DNA from: Burkholderia pyrrocinia
Lineage (GTDB): Bacteria; Pseudomonadota; Gammaproteobacteria; Burkholderiales; Burkholderiaceae
Reading direction: 5' to 3'
Length of the DNA: 64,000 nt
NCBI RefSeq assembly: GCF_022809715.1
Contig: NZ_CP094459.1
Coordinates: forward strand, 3,534,001 to 3,598,000
The number at the start of each line of letters is the position of its first letter. Position 1 is the stretch's first letter. The translations under genes were made by a program, and so were the position numbers. Positions 18,015 through 28,205 of this stretch are shown in pieces. The notes under the pieces were generated by a model. It saw nothing but the letters and a program-made list of their open reading frames with translations, did no database searches and was not told the origin of the DNA.

Positions 18015-18557
18015 TTACTGCCGCACCGGCTTCTTCGCGAGCTTGCGCTGCAGCGTGCGGCGGTGCATGTTCAGCGCGCGCGCGGTCGCCGAGATGTTGT
18101 TGTTGTTCTCCGCGAGCACGCGCTGGATGTGCTCCCATTCGAGCCGGTCGACCGACAGCACGACCGGGTTCTCGAGCGCCTCGTCGGCCTGCACTTCGGT
18201 CGCGTTGGTCTGCAGCGCGGCCAGGATCGATTCGACGTTCGCGGGCTTCGCGAGATAGTTGTCGGCGCCTTCCTTCACCGCCTGCACGGCGGTCGCGATG
18301 CTCGCATAGCCGGTCAGCACCAGAATCCGCGCATCGGGCTGCAGGTCGCACAGCGGCGCGATCAGGCTCAGGCCCGAATCCTCGCCGAGATGCAGGTCGA
18401 CGGTGATGAACTGGAACTTGCCGCCCGCGGCGAGCCTGAGCGCCGTCTCCTTGTCGTGCGCCTGCTGGACCGCATAACCGCGGCGCTCGAGGCCGCGCGC
18501 GAGCGTGCCCGCGAACACCTCGTTGTCGTCGATCACCAGGAAATTGTTCTCGCTCAT
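18015..18557 (-). CDS. regA: RegA/RoxR-type response regulator
   Basis: This 180-residue regulator starts MSENNFLVIDDNEVFAG. Its receiver domain has the acidic pair D10/D11, phosphoacceptor D54 (ITVDLHLGEDSG) and the conserved Lys in YLAKPANVES. A Fis-type HTH follows (NNNISATARALNMHRRTLQR KLAKKP). The very conserved HTH is typical of RegA/PrrA/ActR/RoxR, which control respiration and energy genes with redox state. It lies 13 bases downstream of the RegB kinase gene on the same strand. Confidence 0.93.
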   Translation of the reverse strand: MSENNFLVIDDNEVFAGTLARGLERRGYAVQQAHDKETALRLAAGGKFQFITVDLHLGEDSGLSLIAPLCDLQPDARILVLTGYASIATAVQAVKEGADNYLAKPANVESILAALQTNATEVQADEALENPVVLSVDRLEWEHIQRVLAENNNNISATARALNMHRRTLQRKLAKKPVRQ

Positions 18558-18570
18558 GTGGTTTCTCCGT

Positions 18571-20001
18571 TTACGTGTTGGTTGAGGCGGCCAGCGCCGC
18601 GACGCGCACGACCGGCAGGCGCAGCACGGCCCGCGTGCCGCGTCCGGCGGCTGCGCCAGCCGCGCGGCTGTCCGGCGTGCCGGCCGTTCGTTCTGCCATG
18701 CGTTCGCCCGCGCGTTGACTCGCGCGTTGGCCCGATACGGCAGCGGCCTGGCCATTCGCCGCACCGCCGGCCCGCCCGTTGCCGCCCGTCGCGCGCGGCG
18801 TGACATCGGACAGTTCGATCGCGCCGCCGAGCCGCGCGGCCGCACTGAACGCGAGATACAGGCCGACCCCGTGCCCGCCCTGCGTGCTGTCGACCGGCAT
18901 CGCGCCGAGCGATTCGCGCAGCGCGGCCGGAATGCCGGGCCCGTCGTCGCATACCTCGAATTCGATCTCGTCGGCCGCGCGGTCGTGCGCGACCTTCGCG
19001 GCCAGCGTCACGCGCTGCGGGCTCGCGCGCGCGGCGTTGTCGAGCAGGATCGTCAGGATCTGGCCGGCCGCGACCGTGTCGTCGAGCGCGACGCCCGCCG
19101 GACGCGCGCCGAGCAGCTCGAACTGCACGTGCGGATGCCGCAGGCGCCAGTGCTCGACGAACGTGTCGAGCCAGTCGTCCACCGGCTGGCGGCTCGCGGG
19201 CGCGCTCGCGCGGCTGCGCAGGCGCGCGAGCGCCGACGTGCAGAGCGTCATCTGTTCCTCGAGCACCTTCAGGTCGGCCTCGTAGCGGGCCAGCCCCGGA
19301 TCGGCGCGCGCCGCGTCGCGCAATTCCTCGGCGAGCATCGCGATCGTCGACAGCGGCGTGCCCATCTCGTGCGCGACGGTGGCGGCCTGCACGCCGAGCG
19401 CGACCGCCCGCTCGTCGCGCAGCAGGTGCTGCTGCGCTTCGCCGAGCGCCGCATCGCGCTGGCGCAGCGCATTCGACATGCGCGCGACGAACCACGCGAT
19501 CAGCCCGACGCTGACCATGAAGTTCGCCCACATCCCGGTGCGGTAGTAGTCGAACAGGTTCGCGGGATTGTCCATGTTGAGCGGCACCGAATCGAAGCCG
19601 AGCGCCGCGTAGCACGCGACCGCGAACGCCGCGAGCCAGATCATCAGGTGCCACGGCAGCACGGCCGCCGCGATCGCGAGCGACGGCAGGTACAGCGACA
19701 CGAACGGGTTGGTCGTGCCGCCCGACAGGAACAGCAGCGCGGACAGCGCGCCGAGGTCGACCCACAGCTGGCCGAGCAGCTCGAAATTGGTTTCCGGCCG
19801 CGCGCGCAGCACGCGCACCCAGGTCAGCGCGTTGAAAACGATTTCGAGCGCGATGACCATCAGCATCGCCGGCAGCGGCAGATGCACGCCGAAATAGGTC
19901 TGCACGACGCCGATCGTCACGAGCTGGCCGACGATCGCAAGATTGCGGAGCCAGAACAGGTGACTGAGGTTGACGCGCCCGGTGGTGGTGATTCGTTGCA
20001 T
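18571..20001 (-). CDS. regB: RegB/RoxS-type redox sensor histidine kinase
   Basis: This 476-residue inner-membrane kinase has six predicted membrane segments in residues 20-175. It carries the quinone-binding heptad GGTTNPF (94-100), the H-box VAHEMGTPLSTIAM with H211, and the redox-active Cys of RegB as C254 (EEQMTLCTSALARL). The ATP lid has DDGPGIP and GGHGVGLYLA. Thus both known redox-sensing features are kept. Oddly, residues about 401-455 are a low-complexity Gly/Ala/Arg-rich insertion just before the last strand (TRAVLRLPV). It is co-transcribed with regA. Confidence 0.93.
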   Translation of the reverse strand: MQRITTTGRVNLSHLFWLRNLAIVGQLVTIGVVQTYFGVHLPLPAMLMVIALEIVFNALTWVRVLRARPETNFELLGQLWVDLGALSALLFLSGGTTNPFVSLYLPSLAIAAAVLPWHLMIWLAAFAVACYAALGFDSVPLNMDNPANLFDYYRTGMWANFMVSVGLIAWFVARMSNALRQRDAALGEAQQHLLRDERAVALGVQAATVAHEMGTPLSTIAMLAEELRDAARADPGLARYEADLKVLEEQMTLCTSALARLRSRASAPASRQPVDDWLDTFVEHWRLRHPHVQFELLGARPAGVALDDTVAAGQILTILLDNAARASPQRVTLAAKVAHDRAADEIEFEVCDDGPGIPAALRESLGAMPVDSTQGGHGVGLYLAFSAAARLGGAIELSDVTPRATGGNGRAGGAANGQAAAVSGQRASQRAGERMAERTAGTPDSRAAGAAAGRGTRAVLRLPVVRVAALAASTNT

Positions 20002-20092
20002 CCGGGCAGTTTACCCGTTTAGCGGGCGGCGCCTCCAGCGGGGCCGGATCGGAGCGGGCGACCGGGGCGCCCCGCATGCCCGGCCGGCGCCG

Positions 20093-20317
20093 TCAGCCGG
20101 CCGCACCGGCCATGCGCCGCGCGATCTCGTCGGCCAGGCACTCGGGGCACCGGCAGCGTACGCCGGCCGCGGGCTGCGTGCCGCCGGGCAGCGCCGGCAT
20201 CGACGCGCACCAGCAGTCGAACGGCTGCGTGTGCGCGCCGCAGTCGAAGCCGCGCCCGCAGTGCGGGCAGCGCGCGCGGCGCGGGGCGGAACGGGCGTCG
20301 GCGGCGGAATCGGTCAT
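20093..20317 (-). CDS. Cysteine-rich CWC family protein
   Basis: This small protein of 74 residues starts MTDSAADARSAPRRA. It has a metal-binding-like array of eight cysteines: CPHCGRGFDCGAH, FDCWCASMPALP and CRCPECLADEIA. The CWC centre (DCWC) names the family. No function is established; zinc binding is inference. The ATG at 20315-20317 is chosen because it keeps the full Cys array and drops an Arg-rich extension. It is divergent from argB. Confidence 0.8.
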   Translation of the reverse strand: MTDSAADARSAPRRARCPHCGRGFDCGAHTQPFDCWCASMPALPGGTQPAAGVRCRCPECLADEIARRMAGAAG

Positions 20318-20601
20318 GGCGCAATCGCGGAAACGGGCGTGAAGTCGCCCCACGCGACAAGCATAGCGCGGCGCACGGATTTTGCGCGCCGGCCTCCCGG
20401 CCGAGGTGCGTCGCGAGCGCACGCGAACCTGCCCGCCGCCGCCGTCCGCGCATCGTCGCCCGCATCGCGCAGCGCCATAGCCGGCGGGCCGCCGCGTGCG
20501 GTGTCCGAGCCGCGCCGCCAGCGCTCCGGCCCACCCAAAAACCGATGCTGCGCTGCGCCACTCCTGTACAATTCGCCGTGTTTCAACCGTTCCCAGCCTG
20601 A

Positions 20602-22298
<1,697 letters not shown>

Positions 22299-23099
22299 CG
22301 GAAGGCCAGGCCACACCCGCCCGCCCGCGCCCGAAGCCGGGCGAGCGCCGCGTGATGATCCTGCAGACGCTCGCGACGATGCTCGAGGCACCGAAGCGCG
22401 AGAAGATCACGACGGCCGCGCTCGCGGCCCGGCTCGACGTGTCGGAAGCCGCGCTGTACCGCCATTTCCCGAGCAAGGCGAAGATGTACGAAGGGCTGAT
22501 CGAGTTCATCGAGCAGTCGCTGTTCGGCCTCGTCAACCAGATCGTCGCGAAGGAGCCGAACGGCGTGCAGCAGGCGCGCACGATCGCGCTGACGATGCTC
22601 AATTTCGCCGCGAAGAACCCGGGGATGACGCGCGTGCTGACGGGCGAGGCGCTGGTCGGCGAGGACGAGCGGCTCACCGAGCGCGTGAACCAGTTGCTCG
22701 ACCGCATCGAAGCGACCGTCAAGCAGTGCCTGCGGGTCGCGCGCACCGAAGCAAATGCGCCGCCGGACGGCGCGGCGCCGTTCGCGCTGCCGGCCGATTA
22801 CGATCCGGCCGCCCGCGCGAGCCTGCTCGTCAGCTACGTGATCGGCAGATGGCACCGCTTTGCGAAGGGCGGGTTCCAGAAGCCGCCCGGCGAGCAGGCC
22901 GACGCGCATTTGCGGCTGATCCTGCAGTAGCGCCGCGCCTGCCCCTGTCCGGCAACGCACACCGGTTTCGCGCATTCGACGCCGGACGGTGCGGCCGCTC
23001 CGCCCCGTCGGCTCGCACCTTCCCGCCTGCTTCTGCCGGCAGCGAATGCCCCCCGCGAATTCGAACTCGTCCAATTTCACACCGCCGTCTCACGAGTTA

Positions 23100-23122
23100 A
23101 ATTTATCTACCATAGATAAATT
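23100..23122 (+). promoter_or_regulatory. Perfect AT-rich hairpin just before the autotransporter start
   Basis: AATTTATCTA-CCA-TAGATAAATT is a perfect 10-base inverted repeat with a 3-base loop in a strongly AT-rich patch of a GC-rich genome. It ends two bases before the AGG of the ribosome site (CAGGTGAA) and nine bases before the ATG at 23131. As RNA it would abut the ribosome site; as DNA it could be an operator or -10 region. Confidence 0.6.
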
Positions 23123-23130
23123 CAGGTGAA

Positions 23131-26097
23131 ATGGTGAATCGCAGATTCCGACATTCCCGGATGAGGGCAGCCCGACGCCTCGCCCATTCGGCATTGCTTG
23201 CGGGGGCGGCAATACCATGGCCGTCGGCCGCGCAGGTGACCAACGGCGGGCCGCAACAGGCTGACGGCGTCGCGCTTGAAATCGCACCGGGCGAATATTC
23301 GACGACACAACCGGGCAAGGCCGTGCTTTCCGCCGTCAATGGCGGCACGCTGGTGACGACCGACAAGACGCGCGTGTTCTCCACCGCCTATTTCGCGGCG
23401 GGCGCGGCCGCGCTAGGCGCCGGCTCGAGCGTCACGCTGAACGATACTGAAATCCGCACCCGCGGCACCTCCAGTGCCGGCATCGACATCCGATACGGCG
23501 GCAGCGCGAGCGCGGAACGCATCTCGATCGATACCGACGGCGATTATTCGCACGGTGCGTCCGTCTACAGCGCCGACAGCCGGCTCCGCATCGCCGACAG
23601 CGTCATCGTCACGCGGGGCAAGGAGGCGTATGGCATCCTGGCGAACTACGTGCCGGGCGGCGTCATCGACGTCGCCGACACGCTGATTCGCACCAGCGGC
23701 CTGTATGCCCATGGCGTGGCCATCAGCTACGACGGCGTCCGTGCGACGCTGAATCGCACGGGTATCCGGACCGATGGCGACTATGCGTCGGCGCTGTACC
23801 TGCCGAACGCGTCCGCGGTCTCATTCGCCGACAGCCGCCTCGAAACCGCTGGCGATTACGCGCTCGGCGTGGACACCCGCGAAGGGCGCGTCGAACTCGC
23901 GCGCACGCAAGTCGTCACGCACGGCCGCAGCGCACACGGGCTGTATGCGTCGATGGAATATACCGACACCCCGACCATCGACGCGATCGATACGCAGGTG
24001 ACAACCACCGGCGCCCGTTCAGTCGGCGCACTGGCCCGGCTCGGCGGCCGGGTCACGATGACACGCGGCGGCATCGTGACGACCGGCGAGCGCGCGCGCG
24101 GTGCGATGTCCGCCGGCACGGGGTCGGTTGCGTCGCTCGTCGACGCAACCGTCGAGACGCACGGCAACGAGGCCGCAGCGCTCCATGCAAGCGCCGGCGG
24201 CAGCATCGACCTGCTGCGCACCGATGCCCGCGCGACCGGCGACGCCGCGCCTGCCGCGAGCGTCCACGGCGGCAGGCTGACGGCCGACGGCGGCTCGCTC
24301 TTCAGCGAACGGCATGCGGCCATCGACGCGTCCGACGCCGAGGTCACGCTGCAGAACGGCGCCCGCGCCGCCAGCGGCACCGGCACGCTGCTGTCGGTCC
24401 GGGCCCAGTCGGGCGCGCCCGTGCGCCTGACGCTCGGCACCGGCGCGCAAGCGGCGGGCGACATCGTGAACCAGCCGACCGACGACGGCAGCCCGACCTC
24501 CGCCGTGACCGACGTCGCGCTGTCCGGCGCGTCTACATGGCGCGGCGCAACGGACGCCGTCCGCACGCTGTCGCTCGATACCGACAGCCGCTGGATCGTC
24601 ACCGCCGATTCGTCGGTCGGATCCGTCGCGCTGAACGACTCGACGATCGCATTCGCCGCGCCGGACGCCGGCACGCCGCCCGCGCCGCGCACGCTCGTCG
24701 TCAACGGCGACTACGCGGCCCGCAACGGCAAGCTGGTCATCCATACCGCGCTGCGCGACGACGCGTCGCCCACCGACCGGCTCGTGATCGACGGCGGCCA
24801 CGCGTCCGGCCATACCGGGGTCGTCGTGAAGCGCACGAGCGGCGAAGGCGCGCAGACGACGGTCGGCATCCCGATCGTCGAAACCCGCAACGGCGGCACC
24901 ACCGATGCCGCGGCCTTCGCGCTCGACGCGGCATCGGACGGCTACCGGCAGGGCTTCGGCACGCTGTCCGCCGGCGGCTACGACTACATGCTCAAGCGCG
25001 GCGGGAACGGCGGTCGGCCGGACGACTGGCATCTGGTCTCCGCCGCGAAACCCGAACCGCCTTCGCCACCCGGCCTCGTCGACCCCGATCCGCCGGTCCA
25101 GCCGGAAATCGAGCCGCCGCCGCAGCGCGCCGCCGCACCGGAGCCCGACGCGTATCTGGCGAACGCCGATGCGGCGGCCACGATGGCGATCCATACGTTG
25201 CACCAGCGCGAAGACAGCTCGCTGCGCGCGACGGAGGCGGCACCGCGCGCGCTCGACGGCGCCGTCTGGCTGCGCGCCGAGGGGCAGTTCATGTCGATGT
25301 CGGGCGGTGCGCGCAGCGTATCGGGCAACGGCCGCCTGATTCATGCGGGCGCCGACCTGTTCCGGTTCGACGACGGCCGCGGCGGCAGCGTACGCATCGG
25401 CGCGATGGGCCTGTACGGCAGCCAGACGAACTGGTCGACGCGGCCGCTGTGGAACCCGATCGAACAGCGCATGACGAACGCCACCGCGCGCGGCAGCGTA
25501 TCGGGCTACAACGCGGGGCTGTACGGCACCTGGTACGGCAACCGCGACATCCTGTCGGGCCCGTACGTCGATGCGTGGGTCATGTATGGCGCGTATGCGA
25601 ACCACGTCGGCGGCAGCCTCGCCGGCGATTCCTATCGCTCGCGCACCGTCACGGGTTCGCTCGAGGCCGGCCATTCGTTCCTGTTCCACCGCAGCGGCGA
25701 CACGCGCTTCTTCGTCGAACCCGAAGCGCAGCTCGTCGTGACGGACTACCGCGCGGCCGCGCACGCCGCGCCGGGCGGCCGGCTCGACACGCAGCGCTCG
25801 ACCGACGTGCTGACCCGCGTCGGCGTGCGCGTGCACGGCGTGACGGCAATGTCGTCCGGCCGCGAGCTTCGGCCGTTCATCGAAGCGAACTGGTGGCACG
25901 GCCCGGGGTCGCGCTCGCTGGCGCTCGACGGCAACGCATTCTCGTTCAGCGTCCCGCGCGATCGCGTGGCACTCCGGATCGGCGCCACCGGACAGATCGC
26001 CAGGCGCTTCGCCGTCTCGGCCAGCATCGGCGTGGAAGGCAACCTGTCCGACTACTCGGTGGTCAAGGGGCAACTCGCGGCGAAATACCGCTGGTGA
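23131..26097 (+). CDS. Type V autotransporter (AIDA/pertactin-like)
   Basis: This 988-residue protein has a signal peptide (about residues 1-35, RRLAHSALLAGAAIPWPSAA). The passenger (about 36-640) is built of some eleven degenerate rungs of 22-25 residues, with a pattern like T-x-I-x-T-x-G-x-x-A-x-G, which suggests a parallel beta-helix. A Pro-rich hinge (about 643-670) and a linker (AYLANADAAATMAIHTLHQR) lead to a C-terminal beta-barrel of about 270 residues ending LAAKYRW with an aromatic last residue. It is an outer-membrane adhesin or effector; no protease or lipase motif is visible. An alternative start is GTG at 23134. Confidence 0.93.
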   Translation: MVNRRFRHSRMRAARRLAHSALLAGAAIPWPSAAQVTNGGPQQADGVALEIAPGEYSTTQPGKAVLSAVNGGTLVTTDKTRVFSTAYFAAGAAALGAGSSVTLNDTEIRTRGTSSAGIDIRYGGSASAERISIDTDGDYSHGASVYSADSRLRIADSVIVTRGKEAYGILANYVPGGVIDVADTLIRTSGLYAHGVAISYDGVRATLNRTGIRTDGDYASALYLPNASAVSFADSRLETAGDYALGVDTREGRVELARTQVVTHGRSAHGLYASMEYTDTPTIDAIDTQVTTTGARSVGALARLGGRVTMTRGGIVTTGERARGAMSAGTGSVASLVDATVETHGNEAAALHASAGGSIDLLRTDARATGDAAPAASVHGGRLTADGGSLFSERHAAIDASDAEVTLQNGARAASGTGTLLSVRAQSGAPVRLTLGTGAQAAGDIVNQPTDDGSPTSAVTDVALSGASTWRGATDAVRTLSLDTDSRWIVTADSSVGSVALNDSTIAFAAPDAGTPPAPRTLVVNGDYAARNGKLVIHTALRDDASPTDRLVIDGGHASGHTGVVVKRTSGEGAQTTVGIPIVETRNGGTTDAAAFALDAASDGYRQGFGTLSAGGYDYMLKRGGNGGRPDDWHLVSAAKPEPPSPPGLVDPDPPVQPEIEPPPQRAAAPEPDAYLANADAAATMAIHTLHQREDSSLRATEAAPRALDGAVWLRAEGQFMSMSGGARSVSGNGRLIHAGADLFRFDDGRGGSVRIGAMGLYGSQTNWSTRPLWNPIEQRMTNATARGSVSGYNAGLYGTWYGNRDILSGPYVDAWVMYGAYANHVGGSLAGDSYRSRTVTGSLEAGHSFLFHRSGDTRFFVEPEAQLVVTDYRAAAHAAPGGRLDTQRSTDVLTRVGVRVHGVTAMSSGRELRPFIEANWWHGPGSRSLALDGNAFSFSVPRDRVALRIGATGQIARRFAVSASIGVEGNLSDYSVVKGQLAAKYRW

Positions 26098-26156
26098 CAC
26101 AGCCACCGGCAGCGGGCCGGGGAAATTCGCGCGATCCGGATTTCCGCTATACTTTG

Positions 26157-26187
26157 CCGACCTGCCGCCCCCTCGGCGGCAGGTCGG
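26157..26187 (+). other. Strong 13-bp hairpin between autotransporter gene and metX
   Basis: CCGACCTGCCGCC and GGCGGCAGGTCGG form a perfect 13-base stem with a 5-base loop. It has no T-run, so it is not a standard intrinsic terminator. A TATACT -10-like box precedes it at 26148-26153, so the stem would lie at the very 5' end of the metX transcript. Confidence 0.55.
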
Positions 26188-26225
26188 AAGCGCGCCGATT
26201 TGCTGACTCGATTGCGGGCGCGCGA

Positions 26226-26290
26226 ACCGGCCGGAGCCTTGATTTTGTCTTTGCCCCGGCGGTTCACTACAAATGCGGCTAAAGAGGTCG
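26226..26290 (+). promoter_or_regulatory. SAM-II-type riboswitch upstream of metX
   Basis: P1 is GCCGG (26230-26234) with CCGGC (26256-26260). The U-rich loop CTTGATTTTGTC and the 3' segment ACAAATGCGGCTAAAGAGG (26269-26287) match the SAM-II pattern GAUUU...AUAAAUGUAGCUAAAAAGG. The GCTAAA core lies in the expected place for the H-type pseudoknot. It sits 70 bases before metX, a classic SAM-II target. SAM binding should hide the ribosome site or end transcription. Identification is by eye from remembered consensus. Confidence 0.8.
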
Positions 26291-26358
26291 TCAGCCGCGC
26301 ATCTCCGACTCCGCGCATCGCCGACACCATTTAGCCGCCCAGTCATAAGGCGGAACGA

Positions 26359-27504
26359 ATGGAATCGATCGGCATCGTCGCTCCACAGACCATGCACTTC
26401 GCCGAACCGCTGCGCTTGCAAAGCGGCAGCACGATCGGCAACTATCAACTCGTCGTCGAGACGTACGGCGAACTCAACGCCGCGCGCTCGAACGCGGTGC
26501 TCGTCTGCCACGCGCTCAACGCGTCGCATCACGTCGCCGGCGTCTATGCAGACGATCCGCGCAGCACCGGCTGGTGGGACAACATGGTCGGCCCCGGCAA
26601 GCCGCTCGACACCAACCGCTTCTTCGTGATCGGCGTGAACAACCTCGGCTCGTGCTTCGGCTCGACCGGCCCGATGAGCACCGATCCGTCGACCGGCAAG
26701 CCGTACGGCGCGCGCTATCCGGTCGTCACCGTCGAGGACTGGGTGCACGCGCAGGCGCGCGTCGCCGATGCGTTCGGCATCGAACGCTTCGCCGCGGTGA
26801 TGGGCGGCAGCCTCGGCGGGATGCAGGCGCTCGCATGGAGCCTGATGTATCCGGAGCGCGTCGCGCACTGCATCGACATCGCGTCGACGCCGAAGCTGTC
26901 CGCGCAGAACATCGCGTTCAACGAGGTCGCGCGCTCGGCGATCCTGTCCGATCCCGACTTCCACGGCGGCGACTACTACGCGCACGGCGTGAAGCCGAAG
27001 CGCGGCCTGCGCGTCGCGCGGATGATCGGCCACATCACGTATCTCTCCGACGACGACATGGCCGAGAAATTCGGCCGCGCGCTGCGCCGCGCCGACGGCG
27101 CGCTCGACGCGTACAACTTCAGCTTCGACGTCGAGTTCGAGGTCGAGTCGTACCTGCGCTACCAGGGCGACAAGTTCGCCGACTATTTCGACGCGAACAC
27201 CTACCTGCTGATCACGCGCGCGCTCGACTACTTCGATCCGGCGAAGGCGTTCGACGGCAACCTGACGGCCGCGCTCGCGCGCACGCAGGCCAAATACCTG
27301 ATCGCGAGCTTCTCGACCGACTGGCGTTTCGCGCCCGCGCGTTCGCGCGAGATCGTGAAGGCGCTGCTCGACAACAAGCGCACGGTCAGCTACGCGGAGA
27401 TCGACGCGCCGCACGGTCACGACGCGTTCCTGCTCGACGACGCGCGCTATCACAACCTGATTCGCGCGTATTACGAACGAATCGCCAACGAGGTGGGCGC
27501 ATGA
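26359..27504 (+). CDS. metX: Homoserine O-acyltransferase MetX
   Basis: MetX acylates homoserine, the first committed step to methionine. The 381-residue alpha/beta hydrolase has the nucleophile S151 in [11 protein letters not shown], an oxyanion region in [14 protein letters not shown] and the C-terminal His in [12 protein letters not shown]. Proteobacterial MetX proteins of this kind often use succinyl-CoA rather than acetyl-CoA; the donor cannot be fixed from sequence alone. It overlaps metW by four bases (ATGA) and lies downstream of a probable SAM-II riboswitch. Confidence 0.96.
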   Translation: MESIGIVAPQTMHFAEPLRLQSGSTIGNYQLVVETYGELNAARSNAVLVCHALNASHHVAGVYADDPRSTGWWDNMVGPGKPLDTNRFFVIGVNNLGSCFGSTGPMSTDPSTGKPYGARYPVVTVEDWVHAQARVADAFGIERFAAVMGGSLGGMQALAWSLMYPERVAHCIDIASTPKLSAQNIAFNEVARSAILSDPDFHGGDYYAHGVKPKRGLRVARMIGHITYLSDDDMAEKFGRALRRADGALDAYNFSFDVEFEVESYLRYQGDKFADYFDANTYLLITRALDYFDPAKAFDGNLTAALARTQAKYLIASFSTDWRFAPARSREIVKALLDNKRTVSYAEIDAPHGHDAFLLDDARYHNLIRAYYERIANEVGA

Positions 27505-28109
27505 ACCAGCAAGCGCTGAATTCCCTGTCCGCGCGCGCGGACTTCCGCACGATCGCACGCTGGGTCGAGCCGCGCTCGACCGTGCTCGACCTCGGCTGCG
27601 GCGACGGCTCGCTGCTCGCGCTGCTGATGGAGGAGCTGGACGTCACCGGCTACGGCATCGAGCTGAACGACGCGGGCGTGCTCGCGAGCGCGAAGAACGG
27701 CATCAACGTGATCCAGCAGAATCTCGAGGACGGCCTGCGCCTGTTCGAGGACCACAGCTTCGACATCGCGATCCTGTCGCAAACCCTGCAGACGATCCAC
27801 CAGACGGCCGCGATCCTGCGCGAGACGGCGCGCGTCGGCCGCGAGTGCATCGTGTCGTTCCCGAACTTCGGCTACTGGCCGCACCGGCTGTCGGTGCTGC
27901 ACGGCCGGATGCCCGTGTCGAAATCGCTGCCGTACCAGTGGCACAACACGCCGAACGTGCGCGTGCTGACGATCAAGGATTTCGAGGCGCTCGCGCCCGA
28001 AGTCGGCGTCACGATCCTCGACCGCGTCGTGCTGCACGAAGGCCAGCCGATTCGATGGGGAGCGAACTGGCGTGGTAGTCTTGCTGTCTACCGCGTCAAG
28101 CGCAGCTGA
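27501..28109 (+). CDS. metW: Methionine biosynthesis protein MetW
   Basis: This 202-residue protein has a methyltransferase-like Rossmann core ([18 protein letters not shown]) and the MetW signature around [40 protein letters not shown]. Its ATG overlaps the metX stop, so the two are translationally coupled, as in many proteobacteria where MetW aids MetX activity. The methyltransferase function itself is not proved for this family. Confidence 0.94.
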   Translation: MNQQALNSLSARADFRTIARWVEPRSTVLDLGCGDGSLLALLMEELDVTGYGIELNDAGVLASAKNGINVIQQNLEDGLRLFEDHSFDIAILSQTLQTIHQTAAILRETARVGRECIVSFPNFGYWPHRLSVLHGRMPVSKSLPYQWHNTPNVRVLTIKDFEALAPEVGVTILDRVVLHEGQPIRWGANWRGSLAVYRVKRS

Positions 28110-28205
28110 GCCGGGGGGCCGTTGACGGACGCCGGGCCCGGCCCGCGCTGCTCCCGCCACCGCGCGCTGCCGCCGCAATCAGTCAACGCTACCCAGTTCC
28201 AGTCC

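Noticed and set aside
24019..27558. 1179-codon open frame antisense to the autotransporter and metX
   Set aside because: Composition is Arg/Ala/Asp/Val-rich and it contradicts two clear genes with family motifs.
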